From AP-16 sp963755055 (lineage in GTDB: Bacteria > Pseudomonadota > Alphaproteobacteria > Rhizobiales > Xanthobacteraceae): a stretch of DNA of 64,000 nt. The translations under genes and the position numbers were made by a program. Below, in pieces: positions 48,226 to 57,963 of this stretch (positions within the stretch are counted from its first letter, which is position 1; the number at the start of each line of letters is the position of its first letter). The DNA lies in NCBI GenBank assembly GCA_963755055.1, contig CAVWIS010000010.1, positions 25,373 through 89,372 on the forward strand, given 5' to 3'. The notes below the pieces were generated by a model, which worked only from the letters and a program-made list of their open reading frames with translations, was not told the origin of the DNA and ran no database searches.

Positions 48226-51200
48226 TCAGAAGTTCCAGGTGAAGTTGCCCTTCACCGCGTGGTCGCGCGCGGTGGCGGCGAGCTCGCCCGAATAGAAGAG
48301 CCCGAGTTTTGCCTGCGGGCTGATGCGCAGGTCGAAGCCGGCATCGATCAGCGCGGCGTCGCGGGCGATCGGGACGCCGGCGACGCCGAACCCGATGCCG
48401 TTGATCTGGAAGGCGAGCGCGGTTGCCGGCGTCACCGCGTTGAAGGCGTGCTGCCAGGCGAGCGTGGCGCGCGGGGTCAGCATGGTGCCGTTGGGCATGA
48501 GATAGCTGGTGGCGAACCTGACCCCGAGCGAGGAGTAGCCGACGCTGTCGGTGGCGGCGCCGCCGTTGAGCGCCGCGAGGCCGCCGGTCTCGGCAAAGCT
48601 GTCGGTCTTGACATGGACCCAGGCGGCGCCGGCAAAAGGCTCGACCGCGACGTTGCCGAACGCCATGCCGTAGCCGGCCTCGCCGAAGATCTGGCCGGTG
48701 CCGCCGTCGTAGTGCGCGGCGGTCTTGTCGAAGAAGCCGGGAAACTGGATGGTCCGGCTGGTGTCGATGGTGTGGAACGCGAAGGCCGCACCGGCGCGCA
48801 GGTTGAAGGCGCCGAAACCGGTTCCCGCATAGGCACCGAGATGGGCGGTGTCGATGCCCGCGGAGCTCGCCCGGTCGCCGAGGCTGAGCGATGAGCGCGT
48901 GTAGCCGCCGGCAAGCCCGACGCGGGAGAATTCGCCGAACCGCGCATCGAAGCCGGAGAAGAAGCCGCCAAGGTTGCGGGTGAGCGAGGCGGCGTTGCCG
49001 TCGCCGTCGAACGAGCCCCAGGCGCCGACCGCCTGGGTCCAGAACGCGAAGTCGGGTGTCTTGACTGGCGCCAGCGGCGCGGCCTTGACGGGGAACGGGG
49101 TCGGGGCCTGGTAGGCGAGGGTCGGTCCGTCATAGCCGAGCACCGCGGTGGCGTCCGGCGCGCCGGCGAACGCCGCCTGGCGCAGCCGCCCCAGCATGGC
49201 GAGCCGCATGAAGCGGGAATTGTCGAGCAATGTGGTCTGCACGCTGGCATGGATCTCGCCGGAGAGCGCATCGAGCGCCTGCCGGGTGGCGGCGCCGGTC
49301 AGTCCTGCGGCCGCCAGGAACAGCGGGTTGTCGGTCGCGAACCGGTCGAGCGCTCCGGCGACCGCGCGCTCGTTGGGGGTGGCCGCCTGGTGCTGGAAGA
49401 ACAGGGTGTCGCGGGTAAGCGTGAGAAAGACATCGTTGGCGTCGTAGGAAAGCGAGGCGATCAGGTAGGGCAGGCTGCTGGTAGCGCCCGCATAGGTACC
49501 GGTGACGCCGCCCGCCGAGTTGACGATCGTGTAGGTGGTTGATGCCCCGTAGGCGCCGATCTGCGGCAGCGCCTGCACGGTGCCGCCGGTCAGCGTGGTG
49601 GTGCCGCCGACGCGGATGAGGTCGGACTGGCCGCCAGCGGTGGTCTCCACCCGATAGAACGAGCCCACGCCGAAGCTCGCATTGCCCGCCACGTTGAGCG
49701 TGCCGATCGAGTGGCCGGGCGACACCGTGCCGCCGTTCACCGTCAACCCGCCGAGCGTGCCGTTGCCCGTCAGCAATCCGGCGTTCAGCGTCACCGGCCC
49801 GACCGTGCCGTCGACCGACAAGGTGCCGGCCTGCACGGTGAACGGCGAGTTGGGCAGCGAGCCGGTCACGTTCAAGGTGCCGGCGAAGACCGTCCACGGC
49901 AACGTCAGCGTGTTGGTCCCGGTCAGCGTCCAGGTGGAGTTGCCGACCTTGTTGAAGGTCGAGAAGCCCTGGTACTGCGCGCTCGGACCGATCAGGCCGG
50001 CGTCGAAACTGTCGGCGCCCGAGCCGCCGAGCTGGAACGTGTCGCTGCCGCTCGCGAGCACCAGGCCATTGATCACCGAGCCCGGCCCGAGTGTCAGCGT
50101 GTTGCCGGCGCCGGCGAACGTGACCGCGGTTCCACCGGTGCCGATGATCGTCCCGGAATTGAAGATGCTGGAGCCGCCGGCGTCGAGCTCGATGGCCAGC
50201 AAACCGGAGATCGTTCCGGAATTGGTCACGCTGATCGGCGAATTGGCGAAAACCCCGAAGGAGGACGTGCCGGTGATCGTCCCCGAATTCACGATGCCGC
50301 CGAGGAAGGTCGCCACTCCGGTAATGAAGATCCCGGCCGCGCCCGTGATGGTGCCGGTGTTGACGACGTCGCCGGAGAAGATCGAGATGCCGCAGAAGCA
50401 GTCGCCGATGGCGATGCCGATCCCGCTGCTCGTAATGCTGCCGGTGTTGGTCACGCCACCGAGAAATGTCTCGACGGCATTGATCGAGATCGCGGCGCCG
50501 CTGAAGTTTGACGTCTGGATCGTGCCGGAATTGGTGATGCCGCCGGAGAACGTCGAGACGAAATTGATCGAGATGGCGCTCGCGCTGTTGCTCAGAATTG
50601 TTCCGGCGTTGCGGATGCCGCCGGAGAAGTTCGAGACGAACGCCACCCCGATGCCGACCCCGCTCGCTACCGAGATGGTGCCGCCCGCCTCATTGGCGAT
50701 GCCGCCGGCGAAGCTGCCGACCACCTGGACGATGATGCCGCCCTGGCTGGGGAAAAATCCGCCGTTGGCGGCGACCAGTCCGCTGTTGGTGATCCCGCCG
50801 AGGAATGTTCCGACATTGGAGACGGCGATACCAGCCGTACCGCCGGTGATGGTGCCGCTGTTGGCGATGCCGCCGGCGAACGTCGAGACGCCGCCGCAGC
50901 CGCAGATCGAGCCGACCGCAATCCCGACGCCCGCGGACGATATGGTGCCGGAATTGCTGATCCCGCCGGAGAACGCCGACACGTCGGTGACCAGGATGCC
51001 GACCGAGCTCGCCGAGATCGTGCCGCTATTGCGGATGCCGCCCGAAAAGGTCGCGACGCCGGCGACGACGATGCCGCTGCTGCCTGCCGCGATCGTCCCG
51101 CTGTTGGCGATGCCGCCGGAGAAGGTCGAGACGCCGGCGACGACGATGCCGGCGCTGCTCGCCGAGATCGTGCCGCTGTTGGCGATGCCACCTGAGAAGG

Positions 51201-52146
51201 TCGCGACACCGGTGACGACGATGCCGACACTGCTCGCCGAGATCGTGCCGCTGTTGGCGATGCCGCCGGAGAAGGCCGAGACGCCGGCGACGAAGATGCC
51301 GTTGGCGCTGAGCGCCGAAATCGTGCCGCTGTTGTTGATCCCGCCCGAGAAGTTCTGCACGCCGATGACCAAAATGCCGGCACCGGAACTCGATGTGATC
51401 GTGCCGGCATTGGCGATGCCGCCCGTGTAGGTCGCGACACCGGCGACGACGATTCCGGTGCCGCTGACCGAGATGGTGCCGGAGTTGCCGATGCCGCCGG
51501 AGAAGGCGGAGACGCCGGCGACGACGATGCCCGCGCTTCCGGCGCTGATCGTTCCAATGTTGGCGATGCCACCCGAGAAGGTCGAGACGCCGAACACTCC
51601 GATTCCGGTGCCTGTGGCGCTGATCGTCCCGGAATTGCCGATGCCACCGGAAAAGTTCGACACCAGTCCGCAGCCGCACGGGCTGCCGACCACGATGCCG
51701 CCGCTGCCTGCGGTGATTGTGCCGGTGTTGCCGATGCCGCCCGCGAAGGTCCCGACATTGTTGACGAAAATGCCGTTCTGGCTGGCATTGATCGTGCCGG
51801 TATTGGCAATCCCCGCGGTGAAGGTCGAGACGTTGAAGACGCTGATCCCGGTCTGGTTCGCGGAGATCGTTCCCGAATTGAGGACAGCGCCGTTGAACAG
51901 GCTGCTGTCGAGGATCGCGATGCCGGTCGGGCCGCCGGGGGTGATCGTGCCGGCATTGACGATGTTGCCGTTCACGGTCGCATTGGTGACGGTGATGCAG
52001 TCGATCGTGGTTGCGACCGGATTGGTGAAGCCGGCACTCGGTCCGGTGATGACAACGCACGCCGCACGCGCCGGACCGGAGCCGCCCGCCACCAATGCCG
52101 CCACCGAGCTGGTGGCGAGCAGCAAGCCCAATTTCGCCCTGCTCAA
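48226..52146 (-). CDS. type V autotransporter with repetitive passenger and beta-barrel
   Basis: 1,306 residues from a TTG start; an in-frame stop and no better start lie upstream. Signal peptide about 1-28 (LLLATSSVAALVAGG). Residues about 50-700 consist of roughly two dozen imperfect copies of a ~25-residue unit (GGIANSGTISASS.GI.V..VSTFS), building a beta-helix-like passenger. A second part (about 720-900) has FNKVGNSTWTLTGTNTLTLPW-type autotransporter-associated repeats and LSVDGTVGPVTLNAGLL. The last ~280 residues form the outer-membrane barrel ending in ...NFTWNF, with a terminal Phe. Surface-exposed adhesin-like protein. It is divergent from the TPR gene across a 239-bp promoter region. 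Confidence 0.93.
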   Translation of the reverse strand: MSRAKLGLLLATSSVAALVAGGSGPARAACVVITGPSAGFTNPVATTIDCITVTNATVNGNIVNAGTITPGGPTGIAILDSSLFNGAVLNSGTISANQTGISVFNVSTFTAGIANTGTINASQNGIFVNNVGTFAGGIGNTGTITAGSGGIVVGSPCGCGLVSNFSGGIGNSGTISATGTGIGVFGVSTFSGGIANIGTISAGSAGIVVAGVSAFSGGIGNSGTISVSGTGIVVAGVATYTGGIANAGTITSSSGAGILVIGVQNFSGGINNSGTISALSANGIFVAGVSAFSGGIANSGTISASSVGIVVTGVATFSGGIANSGTISASSAGIVVAGVSTFSGGIANSGTIAAGSSGIVVAGVATFSGGIRNSGTISASSVGILVTDVSAFSGGISNSGTISSAGVGIAVGSICGCGGVSTFAGGIANSGTITGGTAGIAVSNVGTFLGGITNSGLVAANGGFFPSQGGIIVQVVGSFAGGIANEAGGTISVASGVGIGVAFVSNFSGGIRNAGTILSNSASAISINFVSTFSGGITNSGTIQTSNFSGAAISINAVETFLGGVTNTGSITSSGIGIAIGDCFCGISIFSGDVVNTGTITGAAGIFITGVATFLGGIVNSGTITGTSSFGVFANSPISVTNSGTISGLLAIELDAGGSSIFNSGTIIGTGGTAVTFAGAGNTLTLGPGSVINGLVLASGSDTFQLGGSGADSFDAGLIGPSAQYQGFSTFNKVGNSTWTLTGTNTLTLPWTVFAGTLNVTGSLPNSPFTVQAGTLSVDGTVGPVTLNAGLLTGNGTLGGLTVNGGTVSPGHSIGTLNVAGNASFGVGSFYRVETTAGGQSDLIRVGGTTTLTGGTVQALPQIGAYGASTTYTIVNSAGGVTGTYAGATSSLPYLIASLSYDANDVFLTLTRDTLFFQHQAATPNERAVAGALDRFATDNPLFLAAAGLTGAATRQALDALSGEIHASVQTTLLDNSRFMRLAMLGRLRQAAFAGAPDATAVLGYDGPTLAYQAPTPFPVKAAPLAPVKTPDFAFWTQAVGAWGSFDGDGNAASLTRNLGGFFSGFDARFGEFSRVGLAGGYTRSSLSLGDRASSAGIDTAHLGAYAGTGFGAFNLRAGAAFAFHTIDTSRTIQFPGFFDKTAAHYDGGTGQIFGEAGYGMAFGNVAVEPFAGAAWVHVKTDSFAETGGLAALNGGAATDSVGYSSLGVRFATSYLMPNGTMLTPRATLAWQHAFNAVTPATALAFQINGIGFGVAGVPIARDAALIDAGFDLRISPQAKLGLFYSGELAATARDHAVKGNFTWNF
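50560..51960. repeat. 75-bp tandem repeat array in the autotransporter
   Basis: Near-exact 75-bp period in the core (units begin at 51051, 51126 and 51201), with more diverged copies outward. This corresponds to the 25-residue protein unit, giving scope for copy-number change by recombination or slippage. Confidence 0.85.
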
Positions 52147-52385
52147 AGCTCGGCCCCCGTCGGCTCCACGCCGATCCCCAGCATTATCCTTCCGTTATGG
52201 CAGACCCGTCCGTCAATATGAGGCTGCCGCCAGAGCGGGGCTTTGGGTCGGTTGTTTCCGTAGCGTCACCTTTTGGCAACACTCGAGGGGCTTTGCGGGG
52301 CGGATGCGGTTGATCTGCGACGTCGGCTTGGGCCGAGCCGCGACCCCATGGTATCGGCGACGGTCCACCATCGCCGAGGAGAGGG

Positions 52386-55300
52386 ATGGCGCAGAATTGG
52401 GAGCCGCCCGGGACGTTTCGCCAGACCATGTCGCTGGCGGATTCCCTCATGCTGGCCGAGCAGAACCGCGGTGCCGGCCGGCTTGCCGAGGCGGAGGCGC
52501 TGTGCAACGGCATCCTGGCGGCACAGCCGGACGAGCCGAACGCCATCCATCTGCTCGGCGTTATCGCCCACCAGGCGGGGCGGCTCGGCGATGCCATCGC
52601 GCACCTGCGGCGGGCGACGAAGCTCGCGCCCGACGTGGCGCTCTACCATGCCAATCTGGGCGAGATGTGCCGGCTGGCGGGCCGTGTCGACGAGGCGGTC
52701 GCAGAAGGCCGGCGCGCGGTCGCGCTGAAATCCGATTATCCAGAGGCTTTCGCCAATCTCGGCGTCGCCTTGTACGAGCTGAAGAAATTCGACGAGGCCG
52801 CTGCGAGTCATCGTCGCGCCATCGCGCTCAAGCCGGATTTCGCGCTGGCCCATAGCGGCCTCGGCAACACGCTCTATGCGCTCAAGCGCTTCGACGAGGC
52901 GATCGCCGCCTATCGGCACGCCATCGCGCTGGCGCCGGGCTTCGCCGATGCGTGGAGCAATCTCGGCACCGCGCTCCACCATTCCGGGCACTTCGAGGAG
53001 GCCATCGCGACGCTGCGCCGGGCGCTCGCGCTGGCGCCCGATCACGCCAATGCGCGTTCCGGGCTCGGCATCCTGCTGCTGATGCGCGGGGATTTTGCCG
53101 AAGGGTTCGACGAATACGAGTGGCGGCTGCAATCGAGCGAGGTGAAGGGCCCGCGCTTTCCCCAGCGGCCGTGGCAGGGCGAAAACCTCGCCGGAAAAAA
53201 CATCTACGTGCAGGCCGAGCAGGGTTTTGGCGACACCATCCAGTTCGCCCGCTACCTGCCGCTGCTGCAGGCCCGCGCCGGCGCGGTCAGCTTTCGTGTG
53301 CATCAGTCGCTGGTCACGCTGATGCAGGAAAGTCTTTCCGGGATCGGGATTTTCGGCGACCGCGGGACGCCGGCGCCGGCCGATTGCGAGGTCGCGCTGC
53401 TCAGCCTGCCGCGGCTGTTCAAGACCCGGCTCGAAACCATTCCGGCGGCAACGCCTTATCTCCGTCCGCCGGCCGAGATCGCGAAGGCCTGGCAGGCGCG
53501 GCTCGGCGCACTCGCGGGGCTGAAGGTCGGCGTGGCGTGGGCGGGCCGGCCGGAGCACGTCAACAATTTCCGCCGCTCCACCGATCTTGCGGCGCTCGCT
53601 CCGCTCTTGTCGCTGCCGGGGATCTCCTTCGTGAGCCTGCAGGTCGGGCCGCCGGCGGCGGAACTCAAGAAGAAGGCCGCGCCGGCGGTTGTGGATCTGT
53701 CGCCGAACCTCGTCGATTTCGCCGAGACGGCGGGCGCCGTGGCGGTACTCGACCTGGTGATCACGGTGGATACGTCGGTCGCCCACCTCGCCGGCGCGCT
53801 GGGCAAGCCGGTCTGGGTGATGCTGCCCGCGGTGACCGATTGGCGCTGGCTCCTCGGGCGCGAGGACAATCCGTGGTACCCGGCCATGCGGCTTTTTCGG
53901 CAGCGCGCAGGCGAGGTGTTCGCCGACGTGGTCGGCCGCGTCACCGCCGAACTGGCTGCGGTGGCGGGCGGCGACGCCGCGCGGCTCGCGCTTTTTCGCG
54001 AGGCCGGCGAGCGCCGGGCGAGGGAGGCCGCCGACATCATCGCGGCCGAGCTGGCGCGCCCCGCCCAGGCGGCGGCGCAACAGCTTTCTCCGGCGCAGGC
54101 GCTGATGCTGGCCGAGCAGCATCGCCGCGCCGGCCAGCTCGGACAGGCCGAGGACCTTTGCCGAAGAAGTCCTTGCCGCACAGCCGGCGAGCGCGGAGGC
54201 CGAGCATATGCTTGGCCTGATCGCGCATCAGTCCGGCAGGCTCGCCGAGGCGATCGATCATGTCGGCCGTGCCGCCGAGATCGACGACGGCAACGCGCTC
54301 TACCACGCCAATCTCGGCGAGATGCGGCGCCTGGCCGGCCGGCCCGATCTCGCCGCCGCCGCGGCGCGCCGCGCGCTGGCGCTGCAGCCGGACTATCCCG
54401 GCGCATTGAACAATCTCGGCATCGGCTCTACGAGCAGGAGAATTTCATCGAGGCGCTGGCCGCCTACGACCGCGCGCTGGCGCTGGCGCCCGATTTCGCC
54501 GACGGCCACAGCAATCGCGGCAATGCGCTGCGCGCCCTGAAACGCCTTCACGAGGCCGAAGCCGCCCACCGTCGCGCGCTCGCGCTCAATCCGCGCTTTG
54601 CCCAGGGGTGGAACAATCTCGGCACCGTGCTGCGCGATCTCAAGCGGCCGCAGGAGGCCGAGGAGGCCTATCGCCGGGGACTAGCCGAAGCCCCGAACGA
54701 TCCCGACACGCTCGACAATCTGGCGCTGGCGCTGAAGGATCTCGACCGGCACGAGGAGGCGGCCGAGCTGCTGCGCCGGGCGCTCGCCGTCGAGGCACGC
54801 GACGCCAAGCTCCATCTGCATCTCGGCAGCGTGCTCATCGACCGGCATCGGCTCGACGAGGCCGCGGCGTCGCTCGAGCGGGCGCTGGCGCTCGATCCGA
54901 AGAATTGCGACGCGATCAACCTGATGGGTCGCGTCGCCTTCGAGCGCGGCGCGCTCACCGCGGCGCTTACGCACTATCGGCGCGCGCTCGCGCTCAAGCC
55001 CGACCTTGCCGACGCGCTCAACAACATGGGCAATGTGCTGAAAGAGCTCGGCCGGCTCGACGACGCCAGGGCCGCCTATCTCGAGGCGATCGCGCGCGAT
55101 CCCGCGGTCAGCGGCGCCTACGTCAATCTCGCCGACTCGATGACGTTTGCGCCCGGCGATCCGCATCTCGCCGCCATGGAGGTGTTCGCCGGGCAGCCGG
55201 AGGGGCTCTCCGAGACCGACCGGATGCAGCTCGATTTCGCCCTCGGCAAGGCCTATGGCGATCTCAAGGATCATCGCCGCTCGTTCGCGCACCTGCTTGC

Positions 55301-56168
55301 GGGCAATGCCAGAAAGCGCCGCATGACCGCCTACGACGAGGCGGCGGCGATGGCACTGTTCGACCGTATCGAGGCGACGTTCACCGCCGGGCTGGTGGCG
55401 GAAAAATCCGGTCACGGCGATCCGTCGGCCGTCCCGATCTTTGTGCTCGGGATGCCGCGCTCGGGAACCACCCTGGTCGAGCAGATCCTGGCGAGCCATC
55501 CCGGTGTGCACGGCGCCGGCGAATTGAAGCTCCTCAACGACGTGGTCGATACGGTGCGCGGGCCGGACGGCAACAGGGTCGCTTACCCGGACTTCGTGCC
55601 GGCGCTCGAGCTGCCGGCGATCCGCCAGATCGGCGCCCGCTACCTGGCGGAGTTGCGGGCGCTGGCGCCCGCGGCCGCGCATGTCACCGACAAGATGCCG
55701 GCGAACTTCTTCTTCGCCGGCCTGATCCACCTGGCGCTGCCCAATGCGCCGATCATCCACACGGTGCGCGACCCGGTCGACACCTGCCTCTCGTGCTTCT
55801 CAAAACTGTTCAGCGCCGAGCAGAACCACACCTACGATCTCGCCGAGCTCGGCCGCTACTACCGCCGCTACGACGGGCTGATGGCGCACTGGCGCCGGGT
55901 GCTGCCGCAAGGCCGCATCCTCGATGTGCGCTACGAGGACGTCGTCGCCGATCTCGAGGGCCAGGCCAGGCGCATCGTGGCGCATTGCGGGCTTTCCTGG
56001 GACGCGCGCTGCCTCGCCTTTCACCGCACCGAGCGGCCGGTGCGCACGGCGAGCGCCACGCAGGTGCGCCAGCCGATCTACGCAAGCGCGGTCGGGCGCT
56101 GGCGCGTCCATGAGGATGATCTCGGGCCGCTCTTGCGGGCGCTCGGCGGCGGCCTGCAAGGCGCGTAG
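52386..56168 (+). CDS. bimodular TPR-glycosyltransferase-TPR-sulfotransferase protein (two compensating indels)
   Basis: GAGGAGAGG before the ATG; 1,260 residues as read. Module 1: TPR repeats (SLMLAEQNRGAGRLAEAEALC through ...AHSGLGNTLYALKRFDEAIAAY), then a GT9/heptosyltransferase-like part (VQAEQGFGDTIQFARYLPLL; VGVAWAGRPEHVNNFRRS; VDTSVAHLAGALGKPVWVML). Module 2 repeats the TPR start (ALMLAEQHRRAGQLGQAEDL), then a sulfotransferase (FVLGMPRSGTTLVEQILASHP ... VTDKMPANFFFAGLIHLALPNAPIIHTVRDPVDTCLSCFSKLF, with 5'PSB and 3'PB loops). The frame slips between 54160 (extra T) and 54424 (missing G), but both ends are in the same frame. TPRs probably hold protein partners; substrates unknown. Confidence 0.82.
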   Translation: MAQNWEPPGTFRQTMSLADSLMLAEQNRGAGRLAEAEALCNGILAAQPDEPNAIHLLGVIAHQAGRLGDAIAHLRRATKLAPDVALYHANLGEMCRLAGRVDEAVAEGRRAVALKSDYPEAFANLGVALYELKKFDEAAASHRRAIALKPDFALAHSGLGNTLYALKRFDEAIAAYRHAIALAPGFADAWSNLGTALHHSGHFEEAIATLRRALALAPDHANARSGLGILLLMRGDFAEGFDEYEWRLQSSEVKGPRFPQRPWQGENLAGKNIYVQAEQGFGDTIQFARYLPLLQARAGAVSFRVHQSLVTLMQESLSGIGIFGDRGTPAPADCEVALLSLPRLFKTRLETIPAATPYLRPPAEIAKAWQARLGALAGLKVGVAWAGRPEHVNNFRRSTDLAALAPLLSLPGISFVSLQVGPPAAELKKKAAPAVVDLSPNLVDFAETAGAVAVLDLVITVDTSVAHLAGALGKPVWVMLPAVTDWRWLLGREDNPWYPAMRLFRQRAGEVFADVVGRVTAELAAVAGGDAARLALFREAGERRAREAADIIAAELARPAQAAAQQLSPAQALMLAEQHRRAGQLGQAEDLCRRSPCRTAGERGGRAYAWPDRASVRQARRGDRSCRPCRRDRRRQRALPRQSRRDAAPGRPARSRRRRGAPRAGAAAGLSRRIEQSRHRLYEQENFIEALAAYDRALALAPDFADGHSNRGNALRALKRLHEAEAAHRRALALNPRFAQGWNNLGTVLRDLKRPQEAEEAYRRGLAEAPNDPDTLDNLALALKDLDRHEEAAELLRRALAVEARDAKLHLHLGSVLIDRHRLDEAAASLERALALDPKNCDAINLMGRVAFERGALTAALTHYRRALALKPDLADALNNMGNVLKELGRLDDARAAYLEAIARDPAVSGAYVNLADSMTFAPGDPHLAAMEVFAGQPEGLSETDRMQLDFALGKAYGDLKDHRRSFAHLLAGNARKRRMTAYDEAAAMALFDRIEATFTAGLVAEKSGHGDPSAVPIFVLGMPRSGTTLVEQILASHPGVHGAGELKLLNDVVDTVRGPDGNRVAYPDFVPALELPAIRQIGARYLAELRALAPAAAHVTDKMPANFFFAGLIHLALPNAPIIHTVRDPVDTCLSCFSKLFSAEQNHTYDLAELGRYYRRYDGLMAHWRRVLPQGRILDVRYEDVVADLEGQARRIVAHCGLSWDARCLAFHRTERPVRTASATQVRQPIYASAVGRWRVHEDDLGPLLRALGGGLQGA

Positions 56169-56216
56169 CGACGCCCCGGGGCGGCCGGGAGGCGATTGCC
56201 CCAGCGGAAGTGAGGG

Positions 56217-56540
56217 TCAGCCCGCCGCCTTGATCTGGCCGATCGCCAGCGCCATCATCTCGTCCATGGTGCGGTGGATCTGGTGATCGGACTGCTGCAC
56301 GCCCTTGGCGTCGAAGTCGGCACGGATCTTCGACGCGACATCGTGCTCGCCCGCCGCCTCGAGACCCGCCATCACCACCGACTTCGCATAGGCCTCGGCA
56401 TCGGCGCCGGCGAGCCCGAGCTTTTCGGCGGCCCACAGGCCCAGCAGCTTGTTGCGCCGGGCCGTGGCCTTGAATCGCAGCTCCTCGTCGTGCGCGAACT
56501 TCTTCTCGAATCCTTCCTCGCGCTTGTCGAAGGTGGTCAT
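56217..56540 (-). CDS. DUF1476 protein, F1F0-ATPase zeta-subunit-like inhibitor
   Basis: 107 residues, all helical. Matches the alphaproteobacterial zeta subunit (Pi-zeta) family: FDKREEGFEKKFAHDEELRFKATARRNKLLGLWAAEKLGL at the start, then AYAKSVVMAGLEAAGEHDVASKIRADF and the C-terminal MDEMMALAIGQIK. In Paracoccus this subunit blocks ATP hydrolysis by F1-ATPase. Encoded divergently from purC, the usual arrangement in this order. Function is by family; the inhibitory role varies between species. Confidence 0.9.
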   Translation of the reverse strand: MTTFDKREEGFEKKFAHDEELRFKATARRNKLLGLWAAEKLGLAGADAEAYAKSVVMAGLEAAGEHDVASKIRADFDAKGVQQSDHQIHRTMDEMMALAIGQIKAAG

Positions 56541-56825
56541 CGGAGCCCCACAATGTTGGCGCCCGAGAACGCCGGGCGCGCCCTTGCATATAGCGCCAAA
56601 ATGGCCAAATCAACACGGGGTGCCGACGCCCTGCGGCATCGGCATCCCGCCCGCCCCGGACCCGGTTCGACCCGTGGACGACCCGGCGGACGCGATTGTG
56701 CTGCGCACCACGATCGGCTAGGTTGCCGGAGCGACTTTGCCGGCGCGATCTCCTCGTGAGTCGGGCCTGCCAGTCCCGCCGCCGCGGACCGCGTAACTCG
56801 TCCACCACTGGAGCCACGGCAACAC

Positions 56826-57617
56826 ATGGATTTCCTCAAGCCACGGTACACACCGATGAGTCGCCGCCGCCGCATCTACGAAGGCAAGGCGAAGGTCCTC
56901 TACGAGGGCCCGGAGCCGGGAACCTTGATTCAGCACTTCAAGGACGACGCGACCGCCTTCAACGCCAAGAAGCACGAGGTCATCGAAGGCAAGGGCGTGC
57001 TGAACAACCGGATCTCGGAATACCTGTTCCAGCACCTCAACGATATCGGCGTGCCGACCCACTTCATCCGCCGGCTCAACATGCGCGAGCAGCTGATCCG
57101 CGAGGTCGAGATCATCCCGCTCGAGGTGGTGGTGCGAAATGTCGCAGCCGGCTCGCTCAGCCAACGCCTGGGCATCGAGGAGGGCACCCAGCTGCCCCGC
57201 TCGATCATCGAGTTCTACTACAAGAACGACGCGCTCAACGACCCCATGGTCTCCGAGGAGCACATCACCGCCTTCGGCTGGGCGACGCCGCAGGAGATCG
57301 ACGACATCATGGCGCTCGCCATCCGGGTCAACGACTTCCTGTCCGGCCTCTTCCTCGGCGTCGGCATCCGTCTGGTCGACTTCAAGATGGAATGCGGGCG
57401 GCTGTGGGAGAACGACATGATGCGCATCGTCGTCGCCGACGAGATTTCTCCCAATTCGTGCCGGCTGTGGGACATCAAGTCGAACGAGAAGCTCGACAAG
57501 GACCGCTTCCGCCGCGACCTCGGGGGCCTGCTCGAGGCCTACACGGAAGTCGCCAAGCGCCTCGGCATCATGAGCGAGAACGAGCGCCCGCAGGGACCGG
57601 TCCTGGTGAAGAGCTGA
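56826..57617 (+). CDS. purC: phosphoribosylaminoimidazole-succinocarboxamide synthase
   Basis: 263 residues. Converts CAIR and aspartate to SAICAR in purine synthesis, with ATP. SAICAR-synthase marks: RIYEGKAKVLY, FKDDATAFNAKKH, NRISEYLFQHLNDIGVPTHFIRRL, EVVVRNVAAGSLSQRLG and IRLVDFKMECGRLW, LADEISPNSCRLWD-type end. The ATG at 56826 has GGAG ~12 bases upstream; another ATG at 56856 gives the common MSRRRRIYEGK start and cannot be excluded. First gene of the purine block; a strong terminator follows at 57668. Confidence 0.97.
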   Translation: MDFLKPRYTPMSRRRRIYEGKAKVLYEGPEPGTLIQHFKDDATAFNAKKHEVIEGKGVLNNRISEYLFQHLNDIGVPTHFIRRLNMREQLIREVEIIPLEVVVRNVAAGSLSQRLGIEEGTQLPRSIIEFYYKNDALNDPMVSEEHITAFGWATPQEIDDIMALAIRVNDFLSGLFLGVGIRLVDFKMECGRLWENDMMRIVVADEISPNSCRLWDIKSNEKLDKDRFRRDLGGLLEAYTEVAKRLGIMSENERPQGPVLVKS

Positions 57618-57667
57618 AGCCGAAGCGCCGCATGCCCGGAGCAAGGCCGGCCGGGGACGAGGTGATT

Positions 57668-57698
57668 GCGGGGGCCTTTATGGCCCCCGCGCGTTTTT
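57668..57698 (+). terminator. rho-independent terminator between purC and purS
   Basis: GCGGGGGCC-TTTAT-GGCCCCCGC, a 9-bp stem with a GCG spacer and five T. The purS start is 22 bp further on, so purS must be transcribed by readthrough or its own promoter. Confidence 0.75.
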
Positions 57699-57720
57699 GG
57701 CCTGCCGGAGATTTGTCCCG

Positions 57721-57963
57721 ATGAAAGCCCGCGTGACCGTGACCCTGAAGACCGGCGTGCTCGATCCGCAGGGCAAGGCGATCGAGGGCGCGCTGAAGTC
57801 GCTCGGCGTCAACGGGGTCACCAGCGTGCGGCAGGGAAAAGTGTTCGACATCGAGGTCGAGGCCGCCGATGCGGGCCGCGCCGAGACGGCGCTGAAGGAT
57901 GCGGCAGAAAAGCTCCTCGCCAACACCATCATCGAGAATTACCGGGTCGAGGTGGTCGAATGA
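57721..57963 (+). CDS. purS: phosphoribosylformylglycinamidine synthase subunit PurS
   Basis: 80 residues. The small dimeric ferredoxin-like subunit that bridges PurL and PurQ in the FGAM synthase complex. MKARVTVTLKTGVLDPQGKAIEGALKSLG and VRQGKVFDIEVEA are diagnostic, and the protein ends with NTIIENYRVEVV. Its stop overlaps the ATG of the next gene (ATGA). Confidence 0.96.
   Translation: MKARVTVTLKTGVLDPQGKAIEGALKSLGVNGVTSVRQGKVFDIEVEAADAGRAETALKDAAEKLLANTIIENYRVEVVE

Noticed and set aside
50560..51960. CRISPR-like array
   Set aside because: The 75-bp units code for protein repeats in frame and there are no unique spacers between them.
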